Both the position numbers and the translations under genes were made by a program. A model generated the notes under the pieces. It was not told the origin of the DNA. It ran no database searches and saw nothing but the letters and a program-made list of their open reading frames with translations. A DNA stretch of 34,993 nt from NCBI GenBank assembly GCA_018971105.1, contig JAGWVB010000013.1:1-34993 (forward strand), read 5' to 3'. Shown here piece after piece: positions 29,030 through 34,993 of this stretch. Positions within the stretch are counted from its first letter, which is position 1, and the number at the start of each line of letters is the position of its first letter. The stretch is from Burkholderiales bacterium. GTDB lineage: Bacteria; Pseudomonadota; Gammaproteobacteria; Burkholderiales; Burkholderiaceae_C.

Positions 29030-29141
29030 CGAAGCCGCTGTGCCGACACGGCAGGCCGATCGCCCAGGACCCAGGTTTCGATTGCCGACAGGCACGACCG
29101 GGCGTTGCCGGAACGGGAAGTCGCGCGTATCGACCCCGGAT

Positions 29142-29477
29142 TCATTCGCTTGATGGCTCGACCACGACCGCCGTGCCGTAGCACAGCACTTCCGTCAGAC
29201 CCGCCATGAGGTCCGTCGCGTCGTAGCGCATCGAGATGATCGCGTTGGCACCCAGTTGCCGGCCATGCCGGCACATCAACCCGTAGGTATCGACTCGTGC
29301 CTGCTCGCACAACGTCGTGTAGATGGTGATGTTGCCGCCGAAGAGCGACTGCAATCCGCCGAAGAAATTGCCCACGATCGAACGCGACCGCACGGTGATG
29401 CCGCGCACGACACCCAGGTTGCGGACTACCTTGTAGCCGGGCAGCGTCAGCGCCGTCGTCACCATCGTATCGTTCAT
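29142..29477 (-). CDS. YbjQ family (DUF74) heavy-metal-binding-like protein
   Basis: [79 protein letters not shown]. Confidence 0.9.
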   Translation of the reverse strand: MNDTMVTTALTLPGYKVVRNLGVVRGITVRSRSIVGNFFGGLQSLFGGNITIYTTLCEQARVDTYGLMCRHGRQLGANAIISMRYDATDLMAGLTEVLCYGTAVVVEPSSE

Positions 29478-30061
29478 GAACTTCCCCCTGTGGATGGCGC
29501 GCAATGTAGCGCGAATTGGGCTCCGGCCCGCCTTGCGGCAGGTGCAGGGCAAGCCCCCACGATCGATCACTGCTTGCTCGCGACGATCGACGTCGGGAAC
29601 CATCGGGTACGGATCGGCGCGACCCTGGCGCAGCCCATCCAGAACGCTCAGCAGGTCGTCGCTCATCTCGATGTCGACGGCGCGAAGCTCGAGGGGATCC
29701 CGTGCCAGCGCCCGGCCGTTGCCCTTCGCGGCGATGAAACGGGCGCCGCGCGGAATCGGGCCGGAGTCGCGGATCTCGGCGCGGTGAAGCCATCGAGCAG
29801 AGGCCTGGGTGCCCTTGCGCGTGGATTCCGGGCCTCGGCTCTCGGATCGATCGATTTCGCCGGCAATTCCGGACCGCAGATTCAAATCGCCTCGACGCGA
29901 CCACCGCGGCTGTCCGCGATCCAGGGCTTCCCCTCACAGGGGTCTTGGAGTACGCTGCGCGCCCGGATTCGACATCGCTTCGCAACGAGCGCCCTGCGGG
30001 ATCCCGATTACCAGACATTTGCGGCAGATCCGTTCCAGCCCCCCTCGAAGGAAACAAGCCC

Positions 30062-30967
30062 ATGACTTCCACCCAATCACGTTCCACTTTCGGCAGGCGC
30101 ATGAAAGACCTGGCACTCGGCTTGGCCCTGGCCGGGGGGCTTGTTGCGGCCGCGGCCGCCAAGCCGCCGGCCATGGAGCAGGACGGTGGCTTGCTCGCTC
30201 TCGGGGACAGCATCGTCTACGGCTTCATCGACGGCGACGGCTACGCCTATGGCAACCCCGGCAATTTCATCGGCTACCCGGAATTCCTGGAACGCCAGAT
30301 CGGCTTGAGAGCCACCAATGCCTCATGTCCCGGCGAGACGGCGGCAGGATTCGTCTCGTGGACGGGTGCCGACAACGGCTGCCGGCCGTTCCGGGCCAGT
30401 TTCCCGCTCCACGTCCCTTACGGCGCCACCCAGACCCAGCTCGACTGGGCGACGACCTACCTGTCGACGCACAAGAACACGCGGCTCGTGACCATCGGCC
30501 TCGGGGCGAACGACGGTTTTCTGCTCCAGGCCGCCTGCCAGGGCGACACGACCTGCATCATGAACGGGCTGCCGGCGACCCTGGCCTCGATTTACGCGAA
30601 CATGAACACCATCCTCGCCAATCTGAAGGCAACGGGGTTCAAAGGCATCCTGATGGTGGTCAACTACTACTCGCTGGATTACTCCGATCCCGTCCAGACC
30701 GGATTCAGCATGGCGCTGAATTCGACCCTGGCCGCCGTGGCCGCGGCCAACGGGGCCGTCGTTGCCGACGTGTTCTCGGCCTTCCAGCAAGTCGCCGTAG
30801 CCGCGGGTGGCAAGACCTGCATGACGGGCTTGCTCAACGGCGCCAATCCGCAGAACGCGGCGCCGCCGTTCGCCTGCGATGTCCATCCCAGCCTGTCCGG
30901 CCAACGGCTCCTCGCCAAGGTGGTGGCGGCGACGTTTGTCCAGGCGGGCGGTCATCCGCGCGATTGA
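30062..30967 (+). CDS. SGNH/GDSL hydrolase family protein (exported)
   Basis: LLALGDSIVYGF...PGETAAGF...IGLGANDGF...CDVHPSLSGQRLLA. Confidence 0.88.
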   Translation: MTSTQSRSTFGRRMKDLALGLALAGGLVAAAAAKPPAMEQDGGLLALGDSIVYGFIDGDGYAYGNPGNFIGYPEFLERQIGLRATNASCPGETAAGFVSWTGADNGCRPFRASFPLHVPYGATQTQLDWATTYLSTHKNTRLVTIGLGANDGFLLQAACQGDTTCIMNGLPATLASIYANMNTILANLKATGFKGILMVVNYYSLDYSDPVQTGFSMALNSTLAAVAAANGAVVADVFSAFQQVAVAAGGKTCMTGLLNGANPQNAAPPFACDVHPSLSGQRLLAKVVAATFVQAGGHPRD

Positions 30968-31407
30968 CGATCGGCGGCGGCGAGGGCTGCAGCCCCGCCC
31001 CCTTCCGCCACCTCGAACTCGCCCTTGATCGCTGCGCGCCGGGTCGGGCCCGGCCACGGTCCGCGCGCTGCAAGGTGGCGGGCGCCGTATTCACCATCAC
31101 CCGGCTTTGGCGCCGCAGGAGCCGGACAACGGAACCGGCGGCCCTGACCGAACGATCCGCACCGCGCTGCGACGGGCCCGGAATCCGCTTGCGTCCTTGC
31201 GGTCGATTCACCGACCGGATCCCTGTCTGCGCTCGCATCCCGGCTCCCGGTGGAACAGGCGGTCGCTCGATGCGGGAGCGCCGAAATCCGCCCGAACGAG
31301 AGCCCATCACAACGGCCGCATCGCGCGTCAGACGCGGTGCAGGGTCATGCGGCCACCGTAGTGCCCATCGTGGTGCCCATCGATGGCCCCGGGCACCGTC
31401 GCAGGCT

Positions 31408-31947
31408 TCAGCCTTCCAGCGCCGGCGCCGGGGGGAAATCCACGGCGATCTGCGTGGCGCCGTGCAGGAAGTTGCTGATCATCTTGTCGCCCACCACGAC
31501 CAGTGCGTCGACGAGTTGGCCTTCGGTCCAGCCGGCGGCGAAGAAGGCCTGCACCAGCGCCGGGTCGGCATGGCCGCGTTCGAGCGTGATGTTGCGCACC
31601 AGTCTGGCCAGCGCATCCAGCCGCACATCGAAGCCGGCGCCGCCACGGCGGATCTCCAGGATCTGCTCGGGCGTGAAACCCACCATCTTGCCCAGCGCCG
31701 TGTGCGCCGCCAGGCAATAGGCGCAGTGGTTGACCTGGCTGACCACCAGGTTGACGACTTCGCGCGCCTTCGGGCTCAGCGAGCTCTTGGCGTTCTGCAG
31801 CGCCAGATAGGTGGCCAACGCCGTATCCGAATAGGCAAACGTGGCGTACAGGTTGGGCACGAAGCCCAGGCCCTTCTTGAGTTGGTCGAAGATGGCCTGA
31901 TTGGCCGGCGAGACTTGGTCGTGGCGGGGGACGGTGATGGTCTTCAT
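31408..31947 (-). CDS. carboxymuconolactone decarboxylase / AhpD-like family protein
   Basis: KGLGFVPNLYATFAYSDTALATYLAL...VVSQVNHCAYCLAAHTALGKMVGFT (CxxC...H motif). Confidence 0.9.
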   Translation of the reverse strand: MKTITVPRHDQVSPANQAIFDQLKKGLGFVPNLYATFAYSDTALATYLALQNAKSSLSPKAREVVNLVVSQVNHCAYCLAAHTALGKMVGFTPEQILEIRRGGAGFDVRLDALARLVRNITLERGHADPALVQAFFAAGWTEGQLVDALVVVGDKMISNFLHGATQIAVDFPPAPALEG

Positions 31948-32021
31948 GAGAAGCTCCTGTCGATGAGGGTCGTGGATCGGGATGGAAGCGGTGCGATGAC
32001 CGGGCCCTTGGGGCCATCGTT

Positions 32022-32177
32022 TCAGGCGAGGCACGGGCCGGTGATGGCCCGTTGCAGGCCGGCCGCGTCGCGGCGACCCGAGACGACGAGGTGGGCGCCA
32101 TCACGGGCAAGCGCCAGGGCGGCGGCGCGACCGATGCCGGTCAGGGCGCCGGTGATCGGGACAGTGGGCTCGGGCAT
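32022..32177 (-). pseudogene. N-terminal fragment of short-chain dehydrogenase/reductase
   Basis: MPEPTVPITGALTGIGRAAALALARDGAHLVVSGRRDAAGLQRAITGPCLA* (TGxxxGIG Rossmann motif, then early stop). Confidence 0.75.
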
Positions 32178-32300
32178 CGAGAACTCCTGTAACGAGGGTG
32201 GTGGATCGGTGCAGTGAACTGTGATTGCTGAGCCGTGATGCCGGTAGTCCAGCGAATCGCCTAACATCCATTCCAGATTAGACTGAATGGAAGCTACGCG

Positions 32301-33215
32301 ATGGATCGTCTCCTGGCCATGCAGACCTTTGTTCGCGTCGTCGAGACCGGCAGCTTCTCGGCCGTGGCGCGTGAACAATCGAGTACCCAAAGCGCCATCA
32401 GCAAGCAGGTGGCGGCGCTCGAGAAGCACCTGGGAGCCAAGCTGCTGACGCGCACCACACGCACGCTGGCGCTGACCGATGACGGCCTGCGCTACTTCGA
32501 AGACGCGCGGCGGCTGGTAGCGGAAGTGACCGAGGCCGAAGGCCAATTGCGCCGCGGCGAACAGCAGTTGCTCGGCTGGCTGCGGCTGGCCTCGTCGGTG
32601 GGCTTCGGCGTGCGCGTGTTGCGGCCGCATGTGCGCAGCTTCCTGGCGGCCCATCCAGGGGTGAAGATCGACCTGAAACTCAACGACGGTTTCATCGACC
32701 TCGTCGAGCAAGGCATCGACGTGGCCGTGCGCATCGGCAACCTGGCCGACAGCACGCTGGTGGCGCGCCGCATCGGCCGCATCGGCCGCGCCGTGGTGGC
32801 GAGTCGGGACTATGTGCAGGCGGCCACGGCCCGGGGCACCCTGCCCCGCATACCGGAAGACCTGAAGCAGCACCCCTGCATCGTCTACACCGAATTGCGC
32901 AACCGCAATCTGTGGGACTTCAGCACGCCCGATGGATCCAGCGTCTGGGTGCGGGTCGAGGGGCCGCTGCAGACGAATGCGTCGGAGATCGTCCGCGCCG
33001 CGGTGCTCGACGGCGTCGGCATCGCGTACTCACCGACCTGGCTGTTCCAGGACCTGATCGACCGCGGCGAGGTGCAGGTGCTGCTGCCGGGCTGGCCGAC
33101 CAGCCCCTTGCCGCTGCACCTCGTCAGCCCGCCTGAGCGGCGCCACGCGGCCAAGGTGCGGGCTTTCTCGGAACACCTGGCCGCCGCCCTGGTCGACTGC
33201 CCGATGTGCAATTGA
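32301..33215 (+). CDS. LysR-family transcriptional regulator
   Basis: MDRLLAMQTFVRVVETGSFSAVAREQSSTQSAISKQVAALEKHLGAKLLTRTTRTLALTDDG. Confidence 0.95.
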   Translation: MDRLLAMQTFVRVVETGSFSAVAREQSSTQSAISKQVAALEKHLGAKLLTRTTRTLALTDDGLRYFEDARRLVAEVTEAEGQLRRGEQQLLGWLRLASSVGFGVRVLRPHVRSFLAAHPGVKIDLKLNDGFIDLVEQGIDVAVRIGNLADSTLVARRIGRIGRAVVASRDYVQAATARGTLPRIPEDLKQHPCIVYTELRNRNLWDFSTPDGSSVWVRVEGPLQTNASEIVRAAVLDGVGIAYSPTWLFQDLIDRGEVQVLLPGWPTSPLPLHLVSPPERRHAAKVRAFSEHLAAALVDCPMCN

Positions 33216-33713
33216 CGATCCGTCCGCGAGCAGCTGGTCTACGGATGCTTGCACCTTGCGCAACGAACGAAACGGCCAGCATCCGTAGCCTCCTCGCGGA
33301 AGCTGCGAGTGAAACGATGGATGACCGGTTCTGGCTGGGCTTGCCTGGCTGGAAAAGCATCAGATCGACCCCATGCGGCTCGGCCCAGACGACGCGGACT
33401 TCCCGCATGCACCCCCCATCCGTCGCCCGTGAGGCCGGCCCGGTGAAGTTGGCTTGCAGGGTCTTGGATGGATGGCGCAGCATCCACTCTGGCCGCCTCA
33501 TCACGCGGTTGTGAACGCGATCCGCCTGCGCGCCGGTTCGAATTCGGTCGCAACACATGTCGATGCGCTTTACAGCCGCAGGCCACGGCCTCCGCCTCGA
33601 TCGGACATCCTGCGGCCAAGCCTTTGATCGGGCACATGAACCCTGTTGGCGGCGTGCTTCTTGCAAATCGCCCACCGACTCGTCAATTCGAGCCTATTCT
33701 TGTAGGAGGAACC

Positions 33714-34709
33714 ATGACTCGATTCAAGGCACGGATCTGGATGATCGGTGGGCTGGCGGCGCTTGCCGCCGGCGGCGCGCAGGCGGGCAGCTACGGCTTC
33801 CAGATCGTGGACGATCCGGCCGACCCGACCTTCAACCAATTGCTCGGCATCAACAATGCCGGCACGGCCGTCGGCTATTACGGCAACGGCACGGTCAATC
33901 CGAACCGGGGTTACACGGTCGCCGCGCCTTACACGGGGGGCGGCGCGTTCACCAACGAGAACTTCCCGGGCTCGTTCCAGACCCAGGTCACGGGCATCAA
34001 CAACGCTGGCGTGACGGTCGGGTTCTGGGTCGACGGCAGCGGGGCCAATTACGGCTTCGTCGAGCAAGGCGGCACGTTCACGACCGTCGCCAATCCGGCT
34101 GTGCAGCAGTTCAACCAACTGCTGGCGATCAACGACAGCGAGATCGCCGCGGGTTTCTACACCGACGTCGCCGGGAATTCGCACGGCTACACCTACAACG
34201 TCGGCGCCGGAACCTTCACCAGCGTCACCGTCGCCGGCTTCGCCAGCGTCCAGGCCACCGCGATCAACAATGCCGGCACCGTCGCGGGAACCGCCGGCAA
34301 CGGCGCGTCGACCCAGGGCTTCATCGATGCCGGCGGCATCGTGACGCTGCTGAACGGGCCGGCCGGCAGCGTCTCGACCGCCGTCTTCGGTCTCAACAAC
34401 CTGGGATACGCCGACGGCTTCTACACCGATGCCGCGGGCGTCGATCACGGCTTTCTCTACGACGTCGCGACGCAGAGCTACACGACGATCGACGCACCGA
34501 ACGCATCGAAAGTGGCTGGCGGCGGCACGGTCCTGAACGGGCTGAACGACGTCGGCCAGTTGACGGGCTACTACATGGACAACGGCGGCTTCACCGACGG
34601 CCTGCTGGTTACCACGCAGGCAGGAACCATTCCCGAACCGGGCAGCGTTGCATTGGTCGGCCTCGGTCTCGCGGCCGCTGCGATAGGGAGACGCCGCCGC
34701 CACGGCTGA
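33714..34709 (+). CDS. PEP-CTERM sorting domain-containing protein with HAF-like repeats
   Basis: Signal peptide, repeated INNAGT.VG(Y/F)/LNDVGQLTGYY units, C-terminal IPEPGSVALVGLGLAAAAIGRRRRHG. Confidence 0.93.
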   Translation: MTRFKARIWMIGGLAALAAGGAQAGSYGFQIVDDPADPTFNQLLGINNAGTAVGYYGNGTVNPNRGYTVAAPYTGGGAFTNENFPGSFQTQVTGINNAGVTVGFWVDGSGANYGFVEQGGTFTTVANPAVQQFNQLLAINDSEIAAGFYTDVAGNSHGYTYNVGAGTFTSVTVAGFASVQATAINNAGTVAGTAGNGASTQGFIDAGGIVTLLNGPAGSVSTAVFGLNNLGYADGFYTDAAGVDHGFLYDVATQSYTTIDAPNASKVAGGGTVLNGLNDVGQLTGYYMDNGGFTDGLLVTTQAGTIPEPGSVALVGLGLAAAAIGRRRRHG

Positions 34710-34906
34710 AGTCGGCGCCCGCCGACCGCCGGCAGCAGCGCCGGATCGGCGAGCCCCCCGGCCGCATCAGTCGGCGCTTGGACTCAGTGCCGCCCGGCCG
34801 TTCCGAAGGCACTGAGCGGTCACCGTTGCGCACACCGAGGCGGCGCGCGCCCCAGGCCCGGCACGCCGCGTCGAAGGCCCGGCCGCGCGCTGCCTGAGCA
34901 CCGGGC

Positions 34907-34993
34907 TCAGCGTTCGGGGGCGCCGTGCTCCTTGCGTTCGGGGTGCTTCGCCTTCTTGGCCGCCGCGGCCGCCGCTGCGCGCTGCGCGTTGGC
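34907..34993 (-). CDS. C-terminus of a lysine/alanine-rich protein (truncated by window edge)
   Basis: Minus frame ANAQRAAAAAAAKKAKHPERKEHGAPER* open to the window end. Confidence 0.4.
   Translation of the reverse strand, partial: ANAQRAAAAAAAKKAKHPERKEHGAPER

Noticed and set aside
33216-33713. ORFs on both strands between LysR and the PEP-CTERM gene
   Set aside because: No family recognised and no convincing start or RBS; left unannotated.
33570-34703. 377-aa minus-strand ORF opposite the PEP-CTERM gene
   Set aside because: Shadow ORF of a high-GC gene; the plus strand has signal peptide, repeats and a PEP-CTERM motif.
34783-34816. CTCAGTGCC...GGCACTGAG inverted repeat considered as a terminator of the PEP-CTERM gene
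   Set aside because: No T-tract follows and the loop is 16 nt; insufficient support for a Rho-independent terminator call.

Overview
GC-rich window; gene content and codon usage look like a betaproteobacterium (Burkholderiales-like, inferred). Backbone features: a phasin C-terminal fragment; a patatin-like lipoprotein; an assimilatory sulfate operon (DUF934-cysH-cysD-cysN-cobA) without cysI in the window; fdxA plus a ferredoxin-NADP reductase; a TPP riboswitch followed by a TonB-dependent receptor; tRNA-Asn(GTT); a multidomain carbohydrate-binding-like lipoprotein; a complete ugpB-A-E-C transporter with a truncated ugpQ; two ParDE-like toxin-antitoxin modules, each with a palindromic operator; a YbjQ-family protein; an SGNH/GDSL hydrolase; a LysR / SDR-fragment / carboxymuconolactone decarboxylase cluster; and a PEP-CTERM protein. 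The main accessory region is ~10.1-16.4 kb, downstream of tRNA-Asn. It is a compact, translationally coupled minus-strand replication-type operon: HTH protein, unknown, SSB-like protein, 37-aa hydrophobic microORF, PriCT/Toprim/AAA primase-helicase, small ORF carrying an iteron-like array, and a second HTH protein. It also has a tyrosine integrase truncated by an IS3-family element. No capsid or conjugation genes were recognised. This is the best candidate for an undescribed small integrative, plasmid- or satellite-like element. A second remnant zone at 20.97-22.17 kb looks like a DUF3683-type oxidoreductase gene disrupted by an IS91-like transposase remnant.
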